This document shows, piece after piece, positions 49,775 to 58,849 of a stretch of 64,000 nt of DNA (position 1 is its first letter; every line of letters starts with the position of its first letter). Made by a program: the position numbers and the translations under genes. The stretch covers positions 3,038,001 to 3,102,000 of the forward strand of contig NC_007510.1 in assembly GCF_000012945.1 (NCBI RefSeq), written 5' to 3'. This DNA comes from Burkholderia lata (GTDB taxonomy: Bacteria; Pseudomonadota; Gammaproteobacteria; Burkholderiales; Burkholderiaceae). The notes beneath the pieces were generated by a model. The model made no database searches. It worked only from the letters and a program-made list of their open reading frames with translations, and was not told the DNA's origin.

Positions 49775-51211
49775 TCAATAGTGCTCGCCGACCCGCACGA
49801 TCTTCAGCGTGTTGGTGCCACCCGCCTGCCCCATCGGCTCGCCGACGGTCAGCACGACCATGTCGCCGTGCTGCACGTAGCCCTGCTTGACGACGATCTC
49901 GAGCGCCGCCTGCAGCGCCGAGTCGCGGTCGCTGTTGAAGTCGACGTGCAGCGGCGTCACGTTGCGGTACAGCGCCATCGTGCGCTCGCTGCCGACGCGC
50001 GGCGTCAGCGCAAAGATCGGCACGTGCGTGTAGTGGCGCGACATCCACAGCGCGGTCGCGCCCGATTCGGTCAGCGCGATGATCGCCTTCGCACCCAGGT
50101 GGTACGCGGTGAACAGCGCGCCCATCGCGATCGACTGGTCGATCCGCGTGAACGTGCGGTCGAGGAAATCCTTGTCCAGCTCGACGTGCTCCGACTTTTC
50201 CGCCTCGACGCACACGGCCGCCATCGTCTCGATCGTCACGACCGGATACTTGCCGGCGGCCGTCTCGGCCGACAGCATCACCGCGTCGGTGCCGTCGAGC
50301 ACCGCGTTCGCGACGTCCGACACTTCCGCGCGGGTCGGCACGGGTGCGTGGATCATCGATTCCATCATCTGCGTCGCGGTGATCACGAGCTTGTTCGACT
50401 CGCGCGCCATCCGGATCATCCGCTTCTGCAGTGCCGGCACGGCCGCGTTGCCCACTTCCACCGCGAGGTCGCCACGCGCGACCATGATGCCGTCGGACGC
50501 GTCGAGAATGCTTTGCAGCGCCGGGATCGCTTCCGCGCGCTCGATCTTCGCGATCATTTTCGGCTTGATGCCGTACGGCGCGCCCGCGATGTTCGCGAGC
50601 TGGCGCGCCATTTCCATGTCGGTCGCGTTCTTCGGGAACGACACCGCCACCAGGTCCGCGCCGAGCGACATCGCGGTGCGGATGTCTTCCATGTCCTTCG
50701 CGGTCAGCGCGGGCGCCGACAGGCCGCCGCCCTGGCGGTTGATGCCCTTGTTGTTCGACAGCTCGCCGCCCACCTTGACGATCGTGTGGATCTCGTCGCC
50801 GAGCACGCGCTCGACGGTCAGCACGATCAGGCCGTCGTTCAGCAGCAGCAGGTCGCCCGTGCGCAGGTCGCGCGGCAGTTCCTTGTAGTCGAGGCCGACG
50901 CGTTCGTCGTTACCCAGCTCGCAGCCCGCGTCGAGGATGAAGGCCTGGCCCGGCTCGAGCGTCGTCTTGCCGTTCTCGAACTTGCCGACGCGGATCTTCG
51001 GGCCCTGGAGGTCGGCCATGATCGCGATCTCGCGGCCGACCTTGCGGGCGGCCTCGCGCACCATCTCGGCGCGCTGGCGGTGATCGTCGGCCGTGCCGTG
51101 CGAAAAATTGAGCCGCACGACGTCGAGGCCCGCCTGCATCATCTGCAGCAGAATCTCCGGCGAACTGGAAGCCGGGCCGATCGTGGCGACTATCTTGGTG
51201 GCGCGCTGCAT
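49775..51211 (-). CDS. pyk: Pyruvate kinase
   Basis: This is a 478-residue pyruvate kinase. The N-terminal TKIVATIGPASSSPE and VVRLNFSHG lead into the barrel, with catalytic-lysine/metal segment MIAKIERAEAIPAL, metal-binding MVARGDLAVEVG and MMESMIHAPVPTRAEVSDVANA. It converts phosphoenolpyruvate and ADP to pyruvate and ATP. ATG 51211 follows AGGAG on the coding strand. The frame is open for another 94 codons upstream but that part is compositionally random. The gap to pgk is 284 bases. Confidence 0.95.
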   Translation of the reverse strand: MQRATKIVATIGPASSSPEILLQMMQAGLDVVRLNFSHGTADDHRQRAEMVREAARKVGREIAIMADLQGPKIRVGKFENGKTTLEPGQAFILDAGCELGNDERVGLDYKELPRDLRTGDLLLLNDGLIVLTVERVLGDEIHTIVKVGGELSNNKGINRQGGGLSAPALTAKDMEDIRTAMSLGADLVAVSFPKNATDMEMARQLANIAGAPYGIKPKMIAKIERAEAIPALQSILDASDGIMVARGDLAVEVGNAAVPALQKRMIRMARESNKLVITATQMMESMIHAPVPTRAEVSDVANAVLDGTDAVMLSAETAAGKYPVVTIETMAAVCVEAEKSEHVELDKDFLDRTFTRIDQSIAMGALFTAYHLGAKAIIALTESGATALWMSRHYTHVPIFALTPRVGSERTMALYRNVTPLHVDFNSDRDSALQAALEIVVKQGYVQHGDMVVLTVGEPMGQAGGTNTLKIVRVGEHY

Positions 51212-51495
51212 GAAACTCCTCATCTGGATCAAGGTGGATGCGCTGGGTGAAACGCTGCGAGAGCCGGAAACGGCGGGCCCAGCGGCGGCCGTTCCGGGGG
51301 GCGTGCCGGTGCTTGCGCCCGGCATCGCTTTGTTCTGAATCTCGTGGTGCTGCTCGGCCGCGTCGCCAGCGGCCGCCGGTGCGCGCGGGGCGGTGTTCGC
51401 CCGCGCGGGCGCGCGTTTGCGCTTGCCCGCGCCGGCCGGCTGCTCCGCTTTCACGGAGCGCGCGGCCTTCATCACCCCTGCGCGCGCCGCCACGC

Positions 51496-52692
51496 TCAGG
51501 CCGCCCGCGTTTCCAGCACTTCCACCGCCGGCAGCTTCTTCCCCTCGAGGAACTCGAGGAAGGCGCCGCCGCCCGTCGAGATGTAGCTGACCTGGTCATG
51601 GATGCCGTACTTGGCGATGGCCGCGAGCGTGTCGCCGCCGCCCGCGATCGAGAACGCGGACGATTTGGCGATCGCTTCCGCGAGCGTCTTGGTGCCGTTG
51701 CCGAACTGGTCGAACTCGAACACGCCGACCGGGCCGTTCCACACGATCGTGCCGGCCTTCTCGAGCTGGCTCGCGAGCGCCTTGGCCGTATCGGGGCCGA
51801 TGTCGAGGATCATGTCGTCCGCTTCGATGTCGGCGACCTGCTTCACCGTGGCGACAGCCGTCGGCGAGAATTCCTTGGCCGTCACGACGTCGGTCGGGAT
51901 CGGCACCGATGCGCCGCGCTCGCGTGCTTCGTCGATGATCGCCTTCGCCTCGTTGACGAGGTCGGCTTCCGCGAGCGACTTGCCGATCGACAGGCCGGCC
52001 GCGAGCATGAACGTGTTCGCGATGCCGCCGCCGACGATCAGCTGGTCGACCTTGCCGGCCAGCGACTTCAGGATCGTGAGCTTGGTCGATACCTTCGAGC
52101 CGGCGACGATCGCCACCAGCGGGCGGGCCGGGTTGCCGAGCGCCTTGCCGAGCGCGTCGAGTTCGGCGGCCAGCAGCGGGCCCGCGCACGCGACCGGCGC
52201 GTACTTCGCGATCCCGTGCGTGGTCGCTTCCGCGCGGTGCGCGGTGCCGAACGCGTCGTTCACGTACACGTCGCAGAGCTTCGCCATCTTCTGCGCGAGC
52301 TCGTCCGAATTCTTCTTCTCGCCCTTGTTCACGCGGCAGTTCTCGAGCAGTACGACCTGGCCCGGCGCGACGTTCACGCCGTTCTCGACCCAGTTCGACA
52401 CGAGCGGCACGTCACGGCCGAGCAGCTCGGCGAGGCGCTTCGCGACCGGCGCGAGCGAATCTTCCGGCTTGAATTCGCCTTCGGTCGGGCGACCGAGGTG
52501 CGACGTGACCATCACGGCCGCGCCGGCGTCGAGCGCAGCCTGGATGGCCGGCACGGACGCGCGCACGCGCGTGTCTTCGGTGATGTTGCCCTGGTCGTCC
52601 TGCGGGACGTTCAGGTCGGCGCGGATGAATACCCGCTTGCCGGCGAGCTGGCCGGCGGCGATCAGGTCGGTAAGACGCTTGACTTGGCTCAT
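51496..52692 (-). CDS. pgk: Phosphoglycerate kinase
   Basis: The 398-residue kinase has the N-domain substrate motif [16 protein letters not shown] (21-36), LGRPTEGE, the hinge region and the nucleotide motif [13 protein letters not shown] near the C-terminus. It makes ATP from 1,3-bisphosphoglycerate. It starts the pgk-pyk-fba run of lower glycolysis/gluconeogenesis genes on the minus strand. Confidence 0.96.
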   Translation of the reverse strand: MSQVKRLTDLIAAGQLAGKRVFIRADLNVPQDDQGNITEDTRVRASVPAIQAALDAGAAVMVTSHLGRPTEGEFKPEDSLAPVAKRLAELLGRDVPLVSNWVENGVNVAPGQVVLLENCRVNKGEKKNSDELAQKMAKLCDVYVNDAFGTAHRAEATTHGIAKYAPVACAGPLLAAELDALGKALGNPARPLVAIVAGSKVSTKLTILKSLAGKVDQLIVGGGIANTFMLAAGLSIGKSLAEADLVNEAKAIIDEARERGASVPIPTDVVTAKEFSPTAVATVKQVADIEADDMILDIGPDTAKALASQLEKAGTIVWNGPVGVFEFDQFGNGTKTLAEAIAKSSAFSIAGGGDTLAAIAKYGIHDQVSYISTGGGAFLEFLEGKKLPAVEVLETRAA

Positions 52693-52971
52693 GTTGGACA
52701 AATTGAAGTAGTGGATGGGGAAAGGGGGTTCACGCTGGACGTGCGCGGGCTGCCGCGAAAGGGCGCCGGATGCGGCCGTGGCTGGCGGTTCGCATGACGC
52801 GCACGGGTAAAAAATCTTGAACGGGCATTCTAGCCGATCCACCCGGCAGACTGACCCGCGGGCGGCGAATTCCGCCTATTTGGGATCGCGGGCGGGAACG
52901 GACATATTGCCGCAACGCAGCAATGCACCCGCGCGAGCGGCCGGCACCCGGCGGGCCTGAACGGCGGCCCA

Positions 52972-53295
52972 TCAGAAGATCAGGCGCAACGCGGTGAACA
53001 CGAGCATCCCGACGACGATCGTGCCGAGCATGCTGCGCCGCCACAAGAACCAGCCGAGGCCAGCGAGCGCCGCGTAGAACGGATGGTTGGACAGCGCGAA
53101 CGACAGCCCGGCCGGCGTTTCGAGCACGTCGGGCAGCACGACGGCGACCAGCGCCGCCGCCGGCGCATAGCGCATGGCGCGCTGCGCGCGTTCGGGCAGC
53201 ACCGTGCGTTCGCCGCCGATCAGGAACAGCGCGCGCGTGACGGCCGTGACGATCGTCATCCCGATGATGACGATCCAGATATCCGTCGCGCTCAT
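52972..53295 (-). CDS. azlD: AzlD-family branched-chain amino acid exporter subunit
   Basis: This 107-residue membrane protein has about four hydrophobic helices and the AzlD style motif TRALFLIGG near residue 20. AzlD is the small partner of AzlC in export of branched-chain amino acids or their analogues. Its ATG overlaps the AzlC stop by four bases. Confidence 0.88.
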   Translation of the reverse strand: MSATDIWIVIIGMTIVTAVTRALFLIGGERTVLPERAQRAMRYAPAAALVAVVLPDVLETPAGLSFALSNHPFYAALAGLGWFLWRRSMLGTIVVGMLVFTALRLIF

Positions 53296-54047
53296 TCGAT
53301 TTCCTTTTCGTGCACGGTTTCGGTGCGGATGCGCCGCCAGTCGGCCCGCTCGACGAAGAAATCGGCCGTGCAGCCCGCCGCGAGCGCGGCGAGCACCGCA
53401 AGCGGCAGCGCGAGCCGGTACGGCAGGTCGAACGCGATCAGCGACACGACACCGGCGACCGCGACGGCCGCGAGCGTCGAACGGTTCGCGACCGCCGACA
53501 CCATGATCGGGATCAGCGCGAGCGTGCCGGCCAGTTCCAGCCCCCAGCTCGCGGGGAAGAAGCTCGCGAGCAGGATGCCGGCGAGCGACGACACCTGCCA
53601 CGACAGCCAGCTCGCGAGCGCCATCCCCCAGAAATACGCCTCCTTGCCGGGCACGTGGCCATACGCGAAGCCCTGTTTCTGGAACAGCAGGTAGATTACG
53701 TCGCCGTTGAAATAGCCGATCGCGAGGCGCCGCCACAGCGGCAGGTAGGAGAAATGGGGAGCAAGCCCGGCGCTGAAGATCACGAAGCGCGTGTTGACCA
53801 TCGCGGCCGTGAGCAGGATGGTCCAGATCGGCAGCTTCGCCGCGAGGAGCGGCAGCACCGCGAGCTGCGACGAGCCCGCGTAGACCAGCAGCGACATCGC
53901 GCTCGCCTGCCCGAGTGTCATCACCGACTTGCTCATCGCGATGCCGGTGACGAGCCCCCACGAGAAAATCGCCATCAGCGTCGGGGAATAATCGCGCGCG
54001 CCCTGGATCAGCGCGAAGCGGTCGGTGGCGGACAATCGAGCGAGCAT
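53292..54047 (-). CDS. azlC: AzlC-family branched-chain amino acid exporter subunit
   Basis: The 251-residue permease has the conserved start SPTLMAIFSWGLVTGIAMSK and about seven helices with GSSQLAVLPLLAAKLPIW. With AzlD it forms a LIV-E type exporter. It is divergent from ilvE, the branched-chain aminotransferase, 193 bases away, a fitting metabolic neighbour. Confidence 0.9.
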   Translation of the reverse strand: MLARLSATDRFALIQGARDYSPTLMAIFSWGLVTGIAMSKSVMTLGQASAMSLLVYAGSSQLAVLPLLAAKLPIWTILLTAAMVNTRFVIFSAGLAPHFSYLPLWRRLAIGYFNGDVIYLLFQKQGFAYGHVPGKEAYFWGMALASWLSWQVSSLAGILLASFFPASWGLELAGTLALIPIMVSAVANRSTLAAVAVAGVVSLIAFDLPYRLALPLAVLAALAAGCTADFFVERADWRRIRTETVHEKEIE

Positions 54048-54240
54048 GGGAAGCGGGCCGCAGCGGGCGGTTCGTCGGGGCGCCGGCGCCTCCTGCCGGT
54101 ACGACCCGTCGTTATTGGAATCGGTACCGGGCGATTATAGCGCCGGCCCCGCGCCGACCGACCGGATCGCCTTCAAATGACGCTAAAATAAGCGTCTTTC
54201 CGGCTCAACGCTGCATACAACCGCATCCCAGGAGAAATCT

Positions 54241-55164
54241 ATGTCAATGGCCGACCGCGACGGCAAGATCTGGATGGACGGCAAGCTGATCGACTGGCGC
54301 GACGCCAAGATCCACGTCCTGACCCACACGCTGCACTACGGCATGGGCGTCTTCGAGGGCGTGCGCGCGTACAAGTCGGCCGACGGCAGCACCGCGATCT
54401 TCCGCCTGTACGAGCACACGAAACGTCTGCTGAATTCGGCGAAGATCTTCCAGATGGACGTGCCGTTCGACCGGGAAACGCTCGAAGCCGCGCAGCTCGA
54501 AGTCGTGCGCGAGAACAAGCTCGAGTCGTGCTACCTGCGCCCGATCATCTGGGTCGGCTCGGAAAAGCTCGGCGTGGCCGCGAAGGGCAACACGATCCAC
54601 GTCGCGATCGCCGCTTGGCCGTGGGGCGCGTACCTCGGCGAGGAAGGCCTCGCGAAGGGCATCCGCGTGAAGACGTCGTCGTTCACGCGCCACCACGTGA
54701 ACGTGTCGATGGTGCGCGCGAAGGCGTCGGGCTGGTACGTGAACTCGATCCTGGCGAACCAGGAAGCGACGGCCGACGGCTACGACGAAGCGCTGCTGCT
54801 CGACGTCGACGGCTACGTGTCGGAAGGCTCTGGCGAGAACTTCTTCCTGGTGAACAACGGCAAGCTGTACACGCCCGACCTGTCGTCGTGCCTCGACGGC
54901 ATCACGCGCGATACCGTCATCACGCTCGCGAAGGACGCCGGCATCGAGGTGATCGAGAAGCGCATCACGCGCGACGAGGTCTACACGGCCGACGAGGCGT
55001 TCTTCACCGGCACGGCCGCTGAAGTCACGCCGATCCGCGAGCTCGACAACCGCACGATCGGCAGCGGCGCGCGCGGCCCCGTCACGGAAAAGCTCCAGTC
55101 GGCGTTTTTCGATATCGTGTCGGGCAAGAACGCGAAGTACGCGCACTGGCTGACGAAGGTCTGA
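54241..55164 (+). CDS. ilvE: Branched-chain amino acid aminotransferase
   Basis: This 307-residue fold-type IV PLP enzyme has active-site lysine K161 (VRAKASGWYVNS), substrate loop LHYGMGVFEGVRAY and phosphate-binding SEGSGENFFLV. It transaminates the keto acids to valine, leucine and isoleucine with glutamate. A GGAGA precedes ATG 54241. A small GACGCT/AGCGTC hairpin lies at 54179-54196 in the leader. Confidence 0.95.
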   Translation: MSMADRDGKIWMDGKLIDWRDAKIHVLTHTLHYGMGVFEGVRAYKSADGSTAIFRLYEHTKRLLNSAKIFQMDVPFDRETLEAAQLEVVRENKLESCYLRPIIWVGSEKLGVAAKGNTIHVAIAAWPWGAYLGEEGLAKGIRVKTSSFTRHHVNVSMVRAKASGWYVNSILANQEATADGYDEALLLDVDGYVSEGSGENFFLVNNGKLYTPDLSSCLDGITRDTVITLAKDAGIEVIEKRITRDEVYTADEAFFTGTAAEVTPIRELDNRTIGSGARGPVTEKLQSAFFDIVSGKNAKYAHWLTKV

Positions 55165-55214
55165 GCGCGCCGCGCCACCGACCGCCCCACAAAAGAGTGA
55201 TAAGAGAAAGTCTC

Positions 55215-55409
55215 ATGAGTGAAATCAAGGAAATGCCGCTGGTCGAGCTGACGGCCAAGGATCTTCCCGCGTACTGCCCGAACCCGGCCATGGCGCGCTG
55301 GAGCGCCCACCCGCGCGTCTTCATCGACGTCTCGCACGGCGAAGCGCGCTGCCCGTACTGCGGCACGCGCTACAAGCTGCGTGACGGCGAGGTCGTCAAG
55401 GGCCACTGA
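55215..55409 (+). CDS. Small zinc-finger (CHCC-type) protein
   Basis: The 64-residue protein has ligands C21, H41, C46 and C49 (YCPNP, SHGEARCPYCGTRY). This matches the zf-CHCC family related to the NDUFS6 subunit of mitochondrial complex I. It starts 50 bases after ilvE and precedes waaF. The ilvE-zinc finger-waaF order is common in Burkholderiales. The role is unknown. Confidence 0.88.
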   Translation: MSEIKEMPLVELTAKDLPAYCPNPAMARWSAHPRVFIDVSHGEARCPYCGTRYKLRDGEVVKGH

Positions 55410-55421
55410 GCCCCGGCGGCC

Positions 55422-55443
55422 GGGCCTGCAGGTTTGCAGGCCC
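55422..55443. terminator. Hairpin after the zinc-finger gene
   Basis: GGGCCTGCA and TGCAGGCCC pair over 9 bp around GGTT. There is no T-run, so it may only attenuate transcription before waaF. Confidence 0.45.
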
Positions 55444-55558
55444 GCCGACCCGCCAAGGCGGTGCAGCCGGATTGCCGGCGCGCCGCCGTTCTCCATTCTG
55501 GCAACCCGAACGCGGCGCCTGGGCGCCGTGCTTCATTACGACATCGGAAGTCGACCTG

Positions 55559-56596
55559 ATGCGTCGAGCGCTGGTTATCGCACCGAACTGGATCGGTGAC
55601 GCATTGATGGCGCAGCCACTTTTTGCGCTGCTGAAGAAAAACCATCCCCGCATCGCGATCGATGCCGTCGCACCCTCGTGGGTCGCGCCCGTGCTCGAAC
55701 GGATGCCCGAGATCCACGATGTCTACGCGACCGATCTCGCGCACGGCAAGCTGCAGTTGCTGCGCCGCTGGCAACTCGCGAGCGATCTGCGCGACGTCGG
55801 CTACGACGCGGCGTACGTGCTGCCGAATTCGCTGAAATCCGCGGTGATCCCGTGGCTCGCGAACATCCCGCTGCGGGTCGGCTACACGGGCGAGCACCGC
55901 TACGGGCTGCTGAACGTGCGGCACGCGAACCCCGACAAGTCGGGCGAGCGCCCGCCGATGACGACGCACTACGCGGCGCTCGCGTACGCGCCGGGCGCGA
56001 AGCTGCCCGAGTCGATGAAGACGCTGCCCGCGCCGCGCCTCGACGCCGATCTCAACGAGACGGCGCGCGTGTCCGCGCGTTTCAATCTCGATACACGCAA
56101 GCCGCTCGTCGTGTTCTGCCCCGGCGCGGAATACGGCCCGGCCAAGCGCTGGCCGCCCGAACACTTCGCGTCGCTCGCCACCATCGTCCATCAGTCGTTC
56201 CCGTACACGCAGATCGTCGCGCTCGGTTCGCAGAAGGATGCCGCGGCTGCGCAGGCGATCGCCGACCACGCACCGAACGTGCGCAACCTGTGCGGGCAGA
56301 CGTCGCTGTCGGAGGCCTGCGCACTGATCGCGCGCGCGAACGCGGTGGTCACCAACGATTCGGGGCTGATGCACGTTGCCGCCGCGCTACGCCGGCCGCT
56401 CGTCGCGCTGTACGGATCGACCGATCCGCGCCACACCCCTCCGCTGTCGGACCTGGCGAAGGTACAATGGCTTCATCTCGAATGCAGTCCCTGCTTCGAA
56501 CGCGAGTGCCCGCTCGGCCACCTGAAGTGCCTGCGCGAACTCGGTCCCGAGCAGGTATTCGGCGATTTGCGCGGCATGCTCGTCGGGCAACGCTGA
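55559..56596 (+). CDS. waaF: Lipopolysaccharide heptosyltransferase II
   Basis: This 345-residue GT9 glycosyltransferase begins RRALVIAPNWIGDALMAQPL. It has the C-terminal donor-site segments FCPGAEYGPAKRWPPEHFA and NDSGLMHVAAALRRPLVALYGSTDP. It adds the second L-glycero-D-manno-heptose to the inner core of LPS on the cytoplasmic face of the inner membrane. ATG 55559 aligns with the family N-terminus. Confidence 0.94.
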   Translation: MRRALVIAPNWIGDALMAQPLFALLKKNHPRIAIDAVAPSWVAPVLERMPEIHDVYATDLAHGKLQLLRRWQLASDLRDVGYDAAYVLPNSLKSAVIPWLANIPLRVGYTGEHRYGLLNVRHANPDKSGERPPMTTHYAALAYAPGAKLPESMKTLPAPRLDADLNETARVSARFNLDTRKPLVVFCPGAEYGPAKRWPPEHFASLATIVHQSFPYTQIVALGSQKDAAAAQAIADHAPNVRNLCGQTSLSEACALIARANAVVTNDSGLMHVAAALRRPLVALYGSTDPRHTPPLSDLAKVQWLHLECSPCFERECPLGHLKCLRELGPEQVFGDLRGMLVGQR

Positions 56597-56711
56597 CCCT
56601 GGCCGGCAGCGTCGCACGGCGCGCCGGGCAATCCGATTCACCGGTGTACGGCGGCTCCATGCGGGCCGCCGTGCTGAATACGGCGCGCGACGCGCGCGAG
56701 AGATAACCCCG

Positions 56712-57158
56712 ATGCCACGTTTTGCCCGCCTCTTCGAAGCCGCCGCCGATACGCTGAACGCCTACTACCAGGCCGTCGCCGATGCCAATCTCGACGCGCT
56801 GCTGGAATTGTGGATCGACGAGGATTTCGCCAGCTGCGTATGGGCGGACGGCGAGCATCTGCACGGCCTCGACCAGATCCGCAGCGGGCTCGCCAACCGG
56901 CTGGCCACGCGCCCCGTGACGATCGAGCCGCTCGACATCCGCGTGTACGACAGCCTCGGCACGGTCGTCTATACGATCGCCGAAGCACATCAGCAGGCCG
57001 ACCTGACGGCCGAACCCGACATGGTTTTCGCGACGTACGTGATGATTCACGAACGTGGCGAGTGGCGCATCGCGCATATTCACGCGAGCCCGATTCCTGA
57101 ACAAGCGGCCGGACAATTCGCCGCGAAGATCCGTCACGGGCAGGGTCCGCTGCACTGA
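56712..57158 (+). CDS. NTF2-like (SnoaL-type) protein
   Basis: The 148-residue cone-shaped alpha+beta barrel protein has an N-terminal helix FEAAADTLNAYYQAVADANLD, typical of NTF2-like ketosteroid isomerase/SnoaL-fold domains. A later HERGEWRIAHIHASP is the usual final strand pair. No catalytic residue can be assigned. It lies between waaF and the YheT-like hydrolase on the same strand. Confidence 0.82.
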   Translation: MPRFARLFEAAADTLNAYYQAVADANLDALLELWIDEDFASCVWADGEHLHGLDQIRSGLANRLATRPVTIEPLDIRVYDSLGTVVYTIAEAHQQADLTAEPDMVFATYVMIHERGEWRIAHIHASPIPEQAAGQFAAKIRHGQGPLH

Positions 57159-57192
57159 CGAAAAGACGAAGCAACGCATACGCGGGGCGATC

Positions 57193-58230
57193 ATGAGTAC
57201 GGCTTCTCCGCCCACCTCGCCGCTGACCGGGGCTCCGGCCCCCGACGACGACATTCTGCGCTATCGCGCACCACGCTGGCTGCCTAACAGCCATGCGCAA
57301 ACCATCGTGCCCGCGCTGTTCGCGCGGCGTCCCGTCGTCGCTTACCGACGAGAGCGATGGGAAACCCCCGACCACGACTTCATCGATCTCGACTGGGTCG
57401 CGCATCTCGACAGCGCGGCGCCGCGGCCCGATGCGCCGCTATTCGTGCTGTTCCACGGCCTCGAAGGCAGCTCCGGCTCGCACTACGCGCTCGCGATGAT
57501 GGCCGCCGCGCGCGCGAAGGGCTGGCACGCCGTCGTGCCGCACTTCCGCAGTTGCAGCGGCGAGATCAACCGCCAGCCGCGCTTCTACCATCTCGCCGAC
57601 AGCGCCGAAGTCGACTGGATCCTGCGCCGGCTTGCCGCGCAGCATCGCGGGCCGCTCGTCGCGGCCGGCGTGTCGCTCGGCGGCAATGTGCTGCTGCGTT
57701 GGCTCGGCGAGCATCGCAGCGACACGTCAATCCTGCGGGCCGCCGCCGCGATCTCGACGCCGATCGACGTGCATGCCGGCGGGCGCGCGCTATCGCAAGG
57801 CTTTGCGATGGTCTACACGCGCAGCTTCCTGAAAACGCTCAAGCGCAAGGCGCTCGCGAAACTCGACCAGTACCCGGGGCTGTTCGACCGTGAAGCCATG
57901 CTGCAGGCCGTGACGATGCGCGACTTCGACGAGATCGTGACCGCGCCGCTGCACGGTTTCGCGGATGCGGACGACTACTGGACCCAGGCGACGACACGGC
58001 CGCTGCTACCCGCGATCGACGTGCCGACGCTGATTCTCAACGCCCGCAACGACCCGTTCCTGCCCGAATCGGCGCTGCCCGGCCCGGCCGACGTATCGCC
58101 GGCCGTCGAGCTCGACCAGCCCGCGGCAGGCGGCCATGCGGGATTCATGACCGGGCCGTTCCCCGGCCGCCTCGACTGGCTGTCGGCGCGGGTGTTCGGC
58201 TATTGCTCCAAATTCGTCGACCATGGATGA
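57193..58230 (+). CDS. YheT-family alpha/beta hydrolase
   Basis: This is a 345-residue hydrolase of the YheT/ABHD1-3 family (COG0429). It has the lead motif RAPRWLPNSHAQTIVPAL (25-42), oxyanion HGLEGSSGSHYA, nucleophile S161 in AAGVSLGGN and the late aspartate in LNARNDPFLPE. The probable substrate is a lipid or other ester; activity is unproven. Its end overlaps the next gene by 8 bases. Confidence 0.88.
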   Translation: MSTASPPTSPLTGAPAPDDDILRYRAPRWLPNSHAQTIVPALFARRPVVAYRRERWETPDHDFIDLDWVAHLDSAAPRPDAPLFVLFHGLEGSSGSHYALAMMAAARAKGWHAVVPHFRSCSGEINRQPRFYHLADSAEVDWILRRLAAQHRGPLVAAGVSLGGNVLLRWLGEHRSDTSILRAAAAISTPIDVHAGGRALSQGFAMVYTRSFLKTLKRKALAKLDQYPGLFDREAMLQAVTMRDFDEIVTAPLHGFADADDYWTQATTRPLLPAIDVPTLILNARNDPFLPESALPGPADVSPAVELDQPAAGGHAGFMTGPFPGRLDWLSARVFGYCSKFVDHG

Positions 58231-58810
58231 CATCGTCAGGCAGGCCCTCGCCAAATGGCCGAACGTGCCGCACTGTACCGGCTGGCTGCTGCTCGATCGG
58301 CGCGGCGAATGGCGGCTGCGCGACGACGCGGCGCAGGCGGCCGGCGAACTCGGCTCGCCGATCCGGCATGCGGCGCTGAACGCGTTCATCGGCCGCAACT
58401 ATGAATGCGACGCGCAAGGCCAGTGGTTCTTCCAGAACGGGCCGCAGCGCGTGTACGTCGAGCTCGCCTACACGCCGTGGGTCGTCCGGCTCGCCGAGCG
58501 CGACGGACAGCTCACGCTCACCGACCAGACCGGCACGCCGTTCGAACCGGACGAAGCCTGGCTCGACGACGCGGGTGGCGTGCTGTTTCGCGCGGCGGGC
58601 GCAGCGCCGCGCATCGCGGCGCTGCATGACCATGACCTCGGGCTGTTCGCCGATCACGCGGATTTCGACGCCGCGCCACCGGTGCTGCGCTGGCGCGACA
58701 GCCGCACGCTCCCGCTCGGCAGCATCGTCTGCGCGGACGTGCCTGCGCGATTCGGCTATGTCGCAAGCCCGGCGCAACAGGCCCGCGACACGGCTGACGG
58801 CGGCAACTGA
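58223..58810 (+). CDS. Conserved hypothetical protein (195 aa)
   Basis: No family was recognised. The protein is soluble, has no signal peptide, is rich in Trp, Asp and Ala, and has a possible three-part beta layout (HCTGWLLLDRRGEWRLRD; QRVYVELAYTPWVVRLAERD; TLPLGSIVCADVPARFGYV). Its start lies within the last 8 bases of the YheT-like hydrolase gene, so the two are translationally linked and likely function together. DUF2946-like labels are sometimes used for neighbours of this hydrolase, but I cannot confirm one here. Confidence 0.75.
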   Translation: MDDIVRQALAKWPNVPHCTGWLLLDRRGEWRLRDDAAQAAGELGSPIRHAALNAFIGRNYECDAQGQWFFQNGPQRVYVELAYTPWVVRLAERDGQLTLTDQTGTPFEPDEAWLDDAGGVLFRAAGAAPRIAALHDHDLGLFADHADFDAAPPVLRWRDSRTLPLGSIVCADVPARFGYVASPAQQARDTADGGN

Positions 58811-58849
58811 CCCGCAGCGGTCTCGCCCGCGCTTGCCGCGCGCCGGCCG

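Noticed and set aside
51212..51493. N-terminal extension of pyruvate kinase by 94 in-frame codons
   Set aside because: The AGGAG just before ATG 51211 and the conserved TKIVATIGP start fix the usual N-terminus. The extension is low-complexity and falls in the pgk-pyk gap.
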